From contig NZ_JMLS01000013.1 in NCBI RefSeq assembly GCF_000686845.1, positions 62,001-126,000 on the forward strand: 64,000 nucleotides of DNA, written 5' to 3'. A program made the translations under genes and the position numbers. Below are positions 52,070 to 60,588 of the stretch, in pieces. Below the pieces are notes generated by a model. It was given only the letters and a program-made list of their open reading frames with translations. It had not been told where the DNA came from and searched no databases. Positions within the stretch are counted from its first letter, which is position 1, and each line of letters starts with the position of its first letter. The DNA is from Paenibacillus sp. UNC451MF (GTDB taxonomy: Bacteria > Bacillota > Bacilli > Paenibacillales > NBRC-103111).

Positions 52070-53029
52070 ATTCCGTATTTCATTGCTGGACTGGTTTCGT
52101 TTGTGATTGTGCTGTTATTCATACCACCGCTGCGCAAGCTGGCTTACAAAATTGATTTTGTGGACAAGCCTAGGCCTGACAACGAAAGGAAGATTCATCG
52201 CGAACCGATTCCGCTTACGGCGGGGATCGCTATTTTCGCAGGATTCGTCATTACATACTTTCTTTTTATAAGAGACAATATGAGTCAAACCTTGGCTATC
52301 ATGGCAGGGGGATTGCTCGTGCTAATGATCGGACTTGTGGATGATTGGTATAAAACGCACGGCAAAGAGCTGTCCGCGCTGCCTAAGCTTATTGTGCAGC
52401 TGCTAGCAGCCGTTATCGTATATAAATCCGGGATTGTATTTCACGGATTTACGAATCCGTTTACAGGGGAAGAAGTTCTTCTCTGGAGCTGGGCGCAGTT
52501 CTTATTGACTATCACCTGGATATTTGGCGTGACGACGGTCATTAACTTCTCTGACGGTATGGACGGATTGGCAGGAAGCTTATCAACGATTTCAGCATTG
52601 ACGCTGTTTATCGTAGCTTTGGCCAAGAACCAGCCCGATTCAGCTATGATGGCCATTATTTTGGTTGGAGTCGGACTGGGTTATCTTCGCTATAATAAGC
52701 CACCGGCTAAAGTGTTTATGGGAGATGCGGGAGCGTCATTTATCGGCTTCATGCTGGCGGTTATCGCATTGAACGGGGCGTTCAAGCAGGCAACGGTTTT
52801 ATCGCTGTTTATTCCAATTCTTGCTCTCGGTGTACCGATATTCGACAATTTATTCGTTGTTGCCAAACGTTTCTTGAACGGCAAACCGATATATCAGGCG
52901 GATACGAGCCAAGCTCATTACCGACTGCTTGCCAGCGGATTGAATCCGAAGCAGGTGCTTATGTTTTTATGCTTGATCAATGTGTGTTTCGGATTGACCT
53001 CCATCATTATTTTGATGCTGAAGGTATAA
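52070..53029 (+). CDS. Undecaprenyl-phosphate N-acetylhexosaminyl-1-phosphate transferase (TagO/WecA family)
   Basis: About 320 residues, eleven helices. Family motifs are intact: VDKPRPDNERKIHREPIPLTAG, GLVDDWYK, NFSDGMDGLAG, FMGDAGASFIGF and HYRLL. It starts lipid-linked glycan synthesis such as wall teichoic acid by placing GlcNAc-1-P on undecaprenyl phosphate. The frame has no ATG/GTG/TTG before residue 12, which lies inside the first helix. AGGAGGGG (52057-52064) is ideally placed for ATT at 52070, giving a full first helix (PYFIAGLVSFVIVLLF). A GTG at 52103 would truncate that helix and has no ribosome site. Confidence 0.85.
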   Translation: MPYFIAGLVSFVIVLLFIPPLRKLAYKIDFVDKPRPDNERKIHREPIPLTAGIAIFAGFVITYFLFIRDNMSQTLAIMAGGLLVLMIGLVDDWYKTHGKELSALPKLIVQLLAAVIVYKSGIVFHGFTNPFTGEEVLLWSWAQFLLTITWIFGVTTVINFSDGMDGLAGSLSTISALTLFIVALAKNQPDSAMMAIILVGVGLGYLRYNKPPAKVFMGDAGASFIGFMLAVIALNGAFKQATVLSLFIPILALGVPIFDNLFVVAKRFLNGKPIYQADTSQAHYRLLASGLNPKQVLMFLCLINVCFGLTSIIILMLKV

Positions 53030-53040
53030 CGATTAAGTGC

Positions 53041-53078
53041 AGCCTGCCGCCATGCTTTGTGCGGACGGGCTTTTTTTG
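53041..53078 (+). terminator. Intrinsic terminator after tagO/wecA-like gene
   Basis: AGCCTGCCGC pairs with GCGGACGGGCT (one bulge), followed by seven T. Confidence 0.75.
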
Positions 53079-53206
53079 TTAGCGCAGGCAGGTTGGAGAT
53101 CAATTATTGTAGGAACTGAAGGGTACAGACAGGAAATACTCGAATACTTATATCATTAGCAGGCATTTTGCTGCTTGTCGAGTAGCATGCTGAGAGGAGC
53201 CGGGAC

Positions 53207-54463
53207 ATGCAAAAAACAACTTTGGCTAACGGACTTACCATTGTTAGTAAACACAACGAGCAAGCCGTATCGACCCTGCTGTGCTTCTGGGTTAGGGCGG
53301 GAGGGCATTATGAAAAGCAGCATCCTTACGGAATCGCACACTTTTTGGAGCATATGCTGTTTAAAGGAACGAAGTACCGCACGAAAGAACAGATAACGAA
53401 CGATATCGAGAACTATGGCGGCCGAATGAACGCAGCTACTAGTGTAGACCGGACACGGTACTATGCATATGTTCCTTTTGATAAGTGGAAGGAGGGGGTG
53501 GAGCTGCTGACCGATATGGTGTTCCATTCCGTATTTCCGGAAGAGGAGCTCCAGCTTGAGAAGAAAGTCGTCATCGAGGAAATCAAGCGTGCTCACGATA
53601 ATCCACGTGATTATGGGAGCCGCACGCTAATGCGTATGTTGAGGGCGATGCATCCGGAACGGGCGGGAATTCTGGGGACGGAAGAAACGCTCACGGCAAT
53701 GACGAGAGAGGATCTCGTGGAGTATCATAAGCACTATTACCAAGCTAGCAATATCGTGCTGGTCGCGACGGGAAATGTTCAGCATGATGAGCTGGTTGAA
53801 TATGCAAGCTCTTTGGACATTCCTGCTGCGGAGCCTTTCTCAGAAACGTTGGATAAGCTGCAGCCTTATCAGCTCGGGGGTCGAGTTATTCACGAATCAA
53901 GAGATATCCGGCAAGCCCATCTTCATTGGGGAATGTACGGTCCGAGCGCATACGATAACGATAAATATGCAGGGTATGTTACCATGCACCTTCTTGGCGG
54001 CGGTCATGGCTCCAGACTGAAACGCCGCATTAGGGGAGAGATGGGGCTAGCCTATGAAGTATGGGCAGCACTTAGTCCCATGGTTAACGAAGGCTTCATT
54101 ACAGGATATGTCGGCACCGACCCGCTTCGACTTGAGGATGCCAAAGCAGTCATATTCGAAGAGGTCGAGCGTATGCATCGTGAACGAATTACGGATGAGG
54201 AATTGGAAAGAACCCAAAATGCGATTATTGGCAGGCATATGATCTCGCAGGATCAGGCTGAGTCCGTGAACAGCAGGCTGGCATCCGAGCAGCTATATCA
54301 AATCAATCCGGACCCGCATCACTTCGCTGCACAAATCCGCAGCGTGACGGCGGAGGCTGTCATGGCTTTTGCTCAGACCTACCTGCAGAAGGATCAAATG
54401 CTGTTCGTTCAGGTTAGCCGCGAGCAAGTGGCTAAGCAGGATAAGGACAACAAAGCAATGTAA
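53207..54463 (+). CDS. M16-family zinc peptidase
   Basis: 418 residues, the half-size form with two domains. The inverted zinc motif HFLEH (His45, Glu48, His49) and the downstream Glu in KKVVIEEIKRAHDNP are all present, so it should be active. The C-terminal domain has the Arg/Tyr substrate region GSRLKRRIRGEMGLAYEV. Similar to B. subtilis MlpA/YmxG, which cleaves peptides or represses proteases. ATG has GAGAGGAG 8 nt upstream. It is preceded and followed by terminators, so it is monocistronic. Confidence 0.92.
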   Translation: MQKTTLANGLTIVSKHNEQAVSTLLCFWVRAGGHYEKQHPYGIAHFLEHMLFKGTKYRTKEQITNDIENYGGRMNAATSVDRTRYYAYVPFDKWKEGVELLTDMVFHSVFPEEELQLEKKVVIEEIKRAHDNPRDYGSRTLMRMLRAMHPERAGILGTEETLTAMTREDLVEYHKHYYQASNIVLVATGNVQHDELVEYASSLDIPAAEPFSETLDKLQPYQLGGRVIHESRDIRQAHLHWGMYGPSAYDNDKYAGYVTMHLLGGGHGSRLKRRIRGEMGLAYEVWAALSPMVNEGFITGYVGTDPLRLEDAKAVIFEEVERMHRERITDEELERTQNAIIGRHMISQDQAESVNSRLASEQLYQINPDPHHFAAQIRSVTAEAVMAFAQTYLQKDQMLFVQVSREQVAKQDKDNKAM

Positions 54464-54465
54464 TT

Positions 54466-54502
54466 AAAAGAGCCGGATCCCAGCGGGATTCCGGCTTTTT
54501 CG
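54466..54502. terminator. Bidirectional terminator
   Basis: AGCCGGATCCC pairs with GGGATTCCGGCT, with A-run before and T-run after. Serves the M16 peptidase and PBP2 genes, which converge here. Confidence 0.82.
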
Positions 54503-54525
54503 GTCTTTTTATAAGAAGCTGCTTA

Positions 54526-56565
54526 TTACTTCTTGGCTTTGCTGCTGCTGAGCCCGCCGATATATTGATCGTACGCCTCATAGATTTTGGCTGCGATCGG
54601 GGCGGCGCCGTACCGTCCGAATTTTCCTTCCGGGACGACGACCGCTACGGCAAGAACCGGATTGTCCGCCGGAGCGAAGGAGATAAGCACCGCATTATCG
54701 ACGGTTCCACCAGGTACGGCCTGTGTGGACGTACCGGTTTTGCGAGCTACCGGATATGGCAGATCCTCAATGCCTGCAGCGCCGCTCTTCATCCCTTTAA
54801 TTACGGTATCCCAGTAATTTTTCGGGTAATTGACCTCGTTTAAAACGACGGATTCGTATCCTTTAACAAGCTCGCCATCCGTCGTTGTGATCTTCTCGAC
54901 GAACTGTGGCTGCATCCTCTTACCACGGTTAGCCAGCGTTGCGGCATATTGTGCTAACTGGAGCGTGGTGTACTTCTCATTTTGACCCCACGATGCATAG
55001 ACCATAGCAGACTGCATGCTGCTTGTCTTTGCGTTTTGGAAGAAATCGTTGGAGCCCGCAATTTCATTGGGCAAATTACTTCCGGTTTTTACGCCTAAGC
55101 CGAACTCCGCCAAATGCTCTGCCCATACATCGAGCACCTTGGATTTCTCACCGCCATATTTGTTCCAGAGCGGGATTCCAACCATAGCCGACATGTACGT
55201 ATTGGATGAATTCAAAATCGCCGTTGTCGGATTCAGCGCACCGTAGGCATGGCCGTCTGAATTTCGGATTGTGGCATTATTTCCAACTCCGAAGGAGAAC
55301 GATCCTGAGTCGCTGTAGGTGGAATAAGGGGTAATAACGCCTTCTCTCATTCCGATAAGGATCGTCAGGGGCTTGATGACGGAACCCATGAATACGAGTG
55401 AAGATGGATGCTTATTCCGCTCCTGGGCTGGAAAATCCGGGTATGACGTCGTAATGGTGCCATTATTGACGAATGGCATGATTTGATTGTAGACCTCGTT
55501 GCTGCTGATACCGCCGGTCCACAGATTCGTATCGTAGTCCGGCATGCTGGCCATGGCAATTACCTTACCGGTCTGAACCTCCATCGCTACTGCGTAGCCT
55601 GAGCGCGCATAAGGAGCATAGGCGAACTCTCCTGCTGCCGAACGGTTCCTAAGAAAGCTTAAATGATCGGTAATCGCCTTCTGCGTCGCGAGCTGGATGT
55701 CCTTGTCTAAGGTCAAATAAAGGTTATGGCCTTTTTCCGGGCTCACGATAGTGGCGGGGCCGATGATTTTTTCGGCTGCATTGACAGGGTAAGTCTTGCT
55801 GCCTTTTTTGCCGCGAAGCTCCTCCTGGTACATCAGCTCCAGACCATCGAAGCCGACGTCCTCCACGTCCAAATATTCATCGGTTTTGCTCCGATAATAG
55901 GCCAGACCGGATTGAGGATTTCTCGCAGCGTTGAACCGTTTCATATAGCCGACCAGTTGGGCGGCAATTCTCTGATTATCATAGAGGCGGATGCTGTCCT
56001 CCAATATTTCAATTCCTTTTAACTCATCCCGGTGTTCCAGCAGAAAGGCGATTTCATTGTTGGATAAATCGGCTTTGATCCGTCTTGGAATCGAGTAGTA
56101 GCTCGGTTCTTTCGTTTTGTTCTTATTCATGTCAAAGCCGACATCCATCAGCTTCAATATTTCGGCGGCAGGCAGCACCTTGGCATCCTGCTTACCGTAA
56201 TCAGCGAATATCGTTTCCAGCTTTTTGGCCAGCTCGATGATCTCGTCCCTATCCGTTGCGCGGCCTTCCACTCGATAGTAGAGAGATTGCATAGACCGGG
56301 ATTGGGCGATGGCATACCCCGCACGGTCGAATATGGAACCACGGATGGGAGCGATCGGGCTTTCGCTGTGGGAAATCATATTTTCGACTTCCTTGAAATA
56401 TTTCCCCTCTACAAACTGCAAGATGGCTAAACGAATAATCAGAACGCTAAACAGGGAAAACGTTACAAAAAAGAATAAATTCAACCGAATCGAAAAGTGT
56501 CTCCGTTTCCGGATATCCTGCTTTTCGGTCTGATCGTCCGTATATCGAAAAAAACCGCTACCCAC
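54526..56565 (-). CDS. Penicillin-binding protein 2 (class B transpeptidase)
   Basis: 679 residues. N-terminal anchor helix (about 28-50), pedestal domain (60-270) and transpeptidase domain with Ser395-V-I-Lys398, Ser453-x-Asn455 and Lys609-Thr-Gly. All active-site motifs are present. It cross-links peptidoglycan; length and pedestal resemble elongation-type PBP2 (PbpA/PbpH, MrdA). The start is GTG 56565, with GGGGAG about 10 nt upstream. A 43-residue membrane protein is encoded 34 nt before it on the same strand. Confidence 0.93.
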   Translation of the reverse strand: MGSGFFRYTDDQTEKQDIRKRRHFSIRLNLFFFVTFSLFSVLIIRLAILQFVEGKYFKEVENMISHSESPIAPIRGSIFDRAGYAIAQSRSMQSLYYRVEGRATDRDEIIELAKKLETIFADYGKQDAKVLPAAEILKLMDVGFDMNKNKTKEPSYYSIPRRIKADLSNNEIAFLLEHRDELKGIEILEDSIRLYDNQRIAAQLVGYMKRFNAARNPQSGLAYYRSKTDEYLDVEDVGFDGLELMYQEELRGKKGSKTYPVNAAEKIIGPATIVSPEKGHNLYLTLDKDIQLATQKAITDHLSFLRNRSAAGEFAYAPYARSGYAVAMEVQTGKVIAMASMPDYDTNLWTGGISSNEVYNQIMPFVNNGTITTSYPDFPAQERNKHPSSLVFMGSVIKPLTILIGMREGVITPYSTYSDSGSFSFGVGNNATIRNSDGHAYGALNPTTAILNSSNTYMSAMVGIPLWNKYGGEKSKVLDVWAEHLAEFGLGVKTGSNLPNEIAGSNDFFQNAKTSSMQSAMVYASWGQNEKYTTLQLAQYAATLANRGKRMQPQFVEKITTTDGELVKGYESVVLNEVNYPKNYWDTVIKGMKSGAAGIEDLPYPVARKTGTSTQAVPGGTVDNAVLISFAPADNPVLAVAVVVPEGKFGRYGAAPIAAKIYEAYDQYIGGLSSSKAKK

Positions 56566-56599
56566 TAGTTTCCCACTCCCCAGACCAATATCCCGTAAA

Positions 56600-56731
56600 T
56601 TAGCGCTGCATAATCCAAATGATTCCTATCCACAGCAGGATCGCCGCCAAAAAGCCTGTCATTACGTATACAGAGGCTAATCGCCAGTCGAATCGCTGAC
56701 GTGATTTATCTTGTAACAGACGTATACTCAT
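56600..56731 (-). CDS. 43-residue single-helix membrane protein upstream of PBP2
   Basis: A basic N-terminus (SIRLLQDKSRQRFDWR) is followed by one helix (YVMTGFLAAILLWIGIIWIMQ). ATG 56731 has AAAGGAG 8 nt upstream, giving strong support for translation despite the small size. The longer frame to 56803 has no such site. It is co-oriented with the PBP2 gene 34 nt away, so an operon is likely. It could be a small partner of PBP2, in the way other tiny membrane proteins assist wall enzymes, but no family is recognised. Confidence 0.72.
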   Translation of the reverse strand: MSIRLLQDKSRQRFDWRLASVYVMTGFLAAILLWIGIIWIMQR

Positions 56732-56977
56732 CTTGCATTCTCCTTTACTCAACCATAGTTTACCATGCCGATAGGCAGCTGTGTTGAGAGGTTTTCCACA
56801 CAATTCAAATTTTTTCGAGCCTGTGAAGGCAAAAGGTAAAAGAGTTGAGTTCCACCTCCCAATAAGACGAATTAAACGAGGGAAAAGTTACGTGTTGTAC
56901 CCATATGAAGAAAATATTTCCGGATAAAGGGAACCTTCCGGCAAATGGTTCGTCCAATTGTTGGTGAGGTGAACAGG

Positions 56978-57520
56978 GTGGCCTTTGAATATTTGAAATC
57001 ACTTTCCGGCGGGATGGATAAAAACATTATTTTAGAAGAAATCATGCTCGCGCATGGAGAAGATGTATGGAACTATGCTTTTTTCATGACACGTAAAAAA
57101 GAGCTGGCTGATGATATCACACAAGAAGTGTTCGTAAAGGTGTATGAACGGTTGTATTCCTTCCGGGGAGAGGCGTCCGTGAAGACTTGGCTGCTTACCA
57201 TTACGCGCAATATGGTAAAGGACCACTGGCGTTCCGCCTGGATCCGCAAGGTTATTCCCTTTGGCCTTCAGACCAAGGACAGCAGCAGTCCTTCAGCCGA
57301 GGCGGAAGCGCTGAGTATGCTGGTAGAGGAAGAAGTATGGCAGGTTGTGCTGGAGCTGCCCCGCAAGCTGCGGGAGGTGCTGCTGCTTCATGCGCATCAT
57401 CAGTTAACCCATACGGAGATAGCCGGGTTATTGTCTTTATCGGAAGGAACGGTCAAATCCAGGCTGTTCCGGGCAAGAGCGAAAGTGAGCGGTTTGTTGA
57501 ATAAGGAGGGCAAGCCATGA
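56978..57520 (+). CDS. ECF-type RNA polymerase sigma factor
   Basis: 180 residues. Region 2 is ELADDITQEVFVKVYERLYSF followed by ASVKTWLLTITRNMVKDHWR. Region 4 is ELPRKLREVLLLHAHHQLTHTEIAGLLSLSEGTVKSRLFRARAKV. GTG 56978 is 6 nt after GGTGAGGTGA and is the preferred start. An ATG 13 codons further (57017) is possible, and the longer frame to 56945 lacks a ribosome site. It overlaps the next gene by 4 nt (ATGA), the usual arrangement with a cognate anti-sigma gene. No ECF-type promoter was convincingly identified upstream. Confidence 0.9.
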   Translation: MAFEYLKSLSGGMDKNIILEEIMLAHGEDVWNYAFFMTRKKELADDITQEVFVKVYERLYSFRGEASVKTWLLTITRNMVKDHWRSAWIRKVIPFGLQTKDSSSPSAEAEALSMLVEEEVWQVVLELPRKLREVLLLHAHHQLTHTEIAGLLSLSEGTVKSRLFRARAKVSGLLNKEGKP

Positions 57521-59061
57521 AACAGATGGAACCGGAGCAATGGGAGAAACGATTGGCAGGCTCACCCTTAAGGCTGGGCGAGGGGGGCTTTTCCAAAGAT
57601 TTGATGAGGAAGATTAAGGAGCGTGTCGAGATGGAGGGGAATCCGAGAAGCCGGCGCTGGCTTAAGCTGAGTCCGGTACTTTTGGTGTGTGTGCTGTTGG
57701 CCTTTGCTATGACGAAGCAGGAGGAGCTCGGAGTCATGCTTGCACAGCTGTCGAAGCCGACTAACCCGATAGCACTAACACCAATGGATAAAGAGAAGGA
57801 AATGACACTGAAGGTCGCTTACTTTCATGAAAATACATTTTCCATGCGCTATGGCAAAGCTTACACCATCCGCTATCCCAACGTGGAAGTGAAGATCGTT
57901 CCTGTCGACACGAATTGGTGGAATCAAGGAGATTACAAAGAGAAAATGATTGAGCTGATGGATAAGGAAAATCCGGATGTCATATACATGTCCCCGGAGC
58001 TGTACGGCGAGTTCGCCAAGGAGGGCAGGCTGTACCCGCTTGATGCGGTCATGAAGCAGGATAACTACGATCTGCAGAACTTGTACGCTGGAGTAACAGA
58101 TACGCTTCGTAAACTTGGAGACGGCAAGCTGTATGGACTTACCCCGGAATACGAGATGAATGGACTGTACTATAACAAAGATTTATTCGACAAATACGGC
58201 GTTCCGTACCCTAAGGAGAAAATGAGCTGGGAAGAGCTTCTGCAGCTGGCGGCACGTTTCCCGGCGGACGGCAAAGGAGAGGACCGTATCTACGGGCTTA
58301 TGCCGTACTACTACAGTGATGCTTCTGAGCTGGCGATGCAAATCGGAAAGACGAACGGAATGAGCCTGATCGGTTCGGATGGCAAGCAGGCAACGGTGAA
58401 CACGGAAGCCTGGAAGAAAGTATGGGGCATGGCAATTGACGGCTTTCAGAAAGGGTATGTCTACCAGAGGGAGCCTATGCCTCAACGCAGCATGATGATG
58501 GATGAGGTGTACAAAAGAAATCCGTTCATTACAGGCAAGGCAGCGATGGCGCTCTCGGGTTTCTCATTAAGCACGGATCTGAAGATGGCCTCCACCAAGT
58601 ACAGCCTGCCTTTTTTCAAATGGGATATTGTAAGCGAGCCTGTCAATCCGGCCAGGCCGGACGAGACATCCTCTTTATTTATCGGGTCGGTGTACGCGAT
58701 CAATGCAAAATCGGAGCATCTCCGACCTGCTTGGGAGATGGTGAAGCTGATCAACAGCTTGGAAATTGCCAAGAAGCTGGATAAGACGTTTAGTGGCGGT
58801 TTATCGGTAAGAGTGAAGGAATTGAAGCCTGCGGATGAACATAATTATGCACCATTTTATAGTATGAAGCCTGCAGAGCAGCCGGATTCCTCGGTGCATC
58901 CACGCTTGCTGCGCAAGTTCAACGAGGCATTTGGTCCGATTGCCGTTCAAAAAACGAGCTCCGTCGTTGAGGGCAGGACGAAGCTGGACGAAGTGCTTAG
59001 ACAGCTGCAGGAAGACGCGCAAAAAGCATTGTTCAACGCGATGCTCGACAGCCGTAATTAA
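57517..59061 (+). CDS. Membrane-anchored solute-binding-protein homologue, candidate anti-sigma factor
   Basis: 514 residues. Residues 1-47 are cytoplasmic and charged (GFSKDLMRKIKERVEM), with no lipobox. One uncleaved helix spans about 49-66 (LKLSPVLLVCVLLAFAM). From about residue 96 an extracellular SBP_bac_1-type fold follows, with GKLYGLTPEYEMNGLYYNKD, SWEELLQLAARF and a type I binding-protein C-terminus. It overlaps the sigma gene by 4 nt. Small cytoplasmic head, one helix and a large outside domain, encoded after an ECF sigma gene, is anti-sigma topology. The sensor would be a sugar-binding protein. The sigma-binding function is inferred; no zinc-type HxxxCxxC is present. Confidence 0.82.
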   Translation: MKQMEPEQWEKRLAGSPLRLGEGGFSKDLMRKIKERVEMEGNPRSRRWLKLSPVLLVCVLLAFAMTKQEELGVMLAQLSKPTNPIALTPMDKEKEMTLKVAYFHENTFSMRYGKAYTIRYPNVEVKIVPVDTNWWNQGDYKEKMIELMDKENPDVIYMSPELYGEFAKEGRLYPLDAVMKQDNYDLQNLYAGVTDTLRKLGDGKLYGLTPEYEMNGLYYNKDLFDKYGVPYPKEKMSWEELLQLAARFPADGKGEDRIYGLMPYYYSDASELAMQIGKTNGMSLIGSDGKQATVNTEAWKKVWGMAIDGFQKGYVYQREPMPQRSMMMDEVYKRNPFITGKAAMALSGFSLSTDLKMASTKYSLPFFKWDIVSEPVNPARPDETSSLFIGSVYAINAKSEHLRPAWEMVKLINSLEIAKKLDKTFSGGLSVRVKELKPADEHNYAPFYSMKPAEQPDSSVHPRLLRKFNEAFGPIAVQKTSSVVEGRTKLDEVLRQLQEDAQKALFNAMLDSRN

Positions 59062-59084
59062 TGGAGCGAAAGAGAGAGGATTGT

Positions 59085-60485
59085 ATGAACATCCCCAATA
59101 GCGAACGAACGGTTACAGAATTTCGACGGAAGAAGTACGGGTTTTCATTGCTGGCTTTGGCTGCAGGATTGGTGCTTTTATTAAACGGATGCGATCAATC
59201 GGGGAGTGCCGCAGCCCCCCAACCTAAAGGCAGCCTTCGTATCGCTATGAGCAGCGAAGATTATTTCCAATACGAGTATGCGGACTATTTTACTGCCAAA
59301 TTTCCCGAGCTGGATGTGCAGGTTGTGTCTACTCAAGATTTATATGGACCGGGTAAAAACTACATGAAGGAGTACATAAAGCTGATTGACGAGCAAAAGC
59401 CGGATCTGCTAATCACAAGCACGTTTGAGTACGACAAGCTGATTCAAGCGGGCAAGCTGTATGATCTGTCACCGCTTATCACGAAGGATCAGTTTGATTT
59501 GCACAATCTGCTTCCGGCGGCCGTTGATTACTTGCAGCTGAAAGGACAAGGGAAGCTGTACGGCTTGGCGCCAAGCTTCTCGAGCTCCGTCTTGTTTTAT
59601 AACAAAGATGTATTCGATAAGCTCCATATCGCTTATCCGAAGGATCAGATGACTTGGGAAGAGCTGATCCGTCTGGCGCAGCGCTTTCAGGGAGAAGGAA
59701 GCAAGGATGAGCGGATTTACGGCTTCCATATGGGCTTTATGAAGTCTCCGCTGGATTTGGTCTCTTATATCGGGCAGGCGGAGGGTCTTGCGTTCATTGA
59801 TCCTGCTGGAAAAAATCTTATGATGAATACGGACGCTTGGAAACGTATATACGGGCTTGTTATCGACGGCTACAAAAGCGGGGTACTTCAATGGACTTAT
59901 ACGCCCGATAAACGGCGTTACGATAAGGAGGATGTGGAGCGGGAGGATATGTTCGGTGCGGGCAGGGCCGCCATGACGATCGGGCATATAGGGCAGATCA
60001 ACAGTCTCAAGCAGAGAGGGGCTTCATTTGCGTGGGATATGGTTGGCGCACCTTCGTCTAATCCTGGACGCAGCAGTAATCCGAACTTTTATATCCTTCC
60101 GATTTACAGCATTAACGCTCAAGCCGAGAATGTATCCTCTGCATGGGAGGTAGTTAAATATTTCAACGGCCGGGAGGCTGCCAAAATCGCATCGAAAACA
60201 TCGATGGAATTGCCGGTACGTAAGGAATTCGCCAAAGAGATCGATGGGCATAGCCTGGAGCCGTTTTATAACGTGAAATACAATGAGAACGTGCAATCAG
60301 GATATAACGAGAACATTCCCCTCTCATTCACCGAGCAGCTTCAGGTGATTATGGAAAAACAGATGGAAGCGATGCTGCAGAGCGGAGTGTCTGTAGAAGC
60401 AGGGCTGCAGCAGATCCAGGAGCAGGGACAGCAGGCATTAGATAAAGCCTATGCGGAAGAGAGGGTGAAGTCAGGAGCTGACTAG
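59085..60485 (+). CDS. Solute-binding lipoprotein, paralogue of the preceding gene product
   Basis: 466 residues. The lipobox is LLNGC near residue 36, after a basic N-terminus with RRKKYGFSLLALAAG. The SBP fold follows: FDKLHIAYPKDQMTWEELI matches FDKYGVPYPKEKMSWEELL of the upstream protein, and GKLYGLAP matches GKLYGLTP. ATG 59085 has GAGAGGA; an ATG at 59061 overlaps the previous stop but has no ribosome site. No permease or ATPase gene is near, so it may present ligand to the anchored homologue rather than feed a transporter. Confidence 0.87.
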   Translation: MNIPNSERTVTEFRRKKYGFSLLALAAGLVLLLNGCDQSGSAAAPQPKGSLRIAMSSEDYFQYEYADYFTAKFPELDVQVVSTQDLYGPGKNYMKEYIKLIDEQKPDLLITSTFEYDKLIQAGKLYDLSPLITKDQFDLHNLLPAAVDYLQLKGQGKLYGLAPSFSSSVLFYNKDVFDKLHIAYPKDQMTWEELIRLAQRFQGEGSKDERIYGFHMGFMKSPLDLVSYIGQAEGLAFIDPAGKNLMMNTDAWKRIYGLVIDGYKSGVLQWTYTPDKRRYDKEDVEREDMFGAGRAAMTIGHIGQINSLKQRGASFAWDMVGAPSSNPGRSSNPNFYILPIYSINAQAENVSSAWEVVKYFNGREAAKIASKTSMELPVRKEFAKEIDGHSLEPFYNVKYNENVQSGYNENIPLSFTEQLQVIMEKQMEAMLQSGVSVEAGLQQIQEQGQQALDKAYAEERVKSGAD

Positions 60486-60513
60486 TGAATAGAATTGTAG
60501 GATTTGAATGGTA

Positions 60514-60543
60514 TTGAATTTATAAAAAGGTTCCTGTTACAAT
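60514..60543 (+). promoter_or_regulatory. Sigma-A-type promoter of FAD oxidoreductase gene
   Basis: TTGAAT (60514-60519), 18 nt, TACAAT (60538-60543). It indicates that the oxidoreductase can be transcribed apart from the sigma/SBP unit. Confidence 0.5.
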
Positions 60544-60588
60544 ATATGGAATTGAACTCATTTCTTTAGGGTAACAGGAGTTGAAGTT

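Noticed and set aside
56821-56977. An ECF-type promoter autoregulating the sigma gene
   Set aside because: No pair resembling a GGAAC/TGTAAC -35 with a CGT-type -10 at proper spacing was found by eye.
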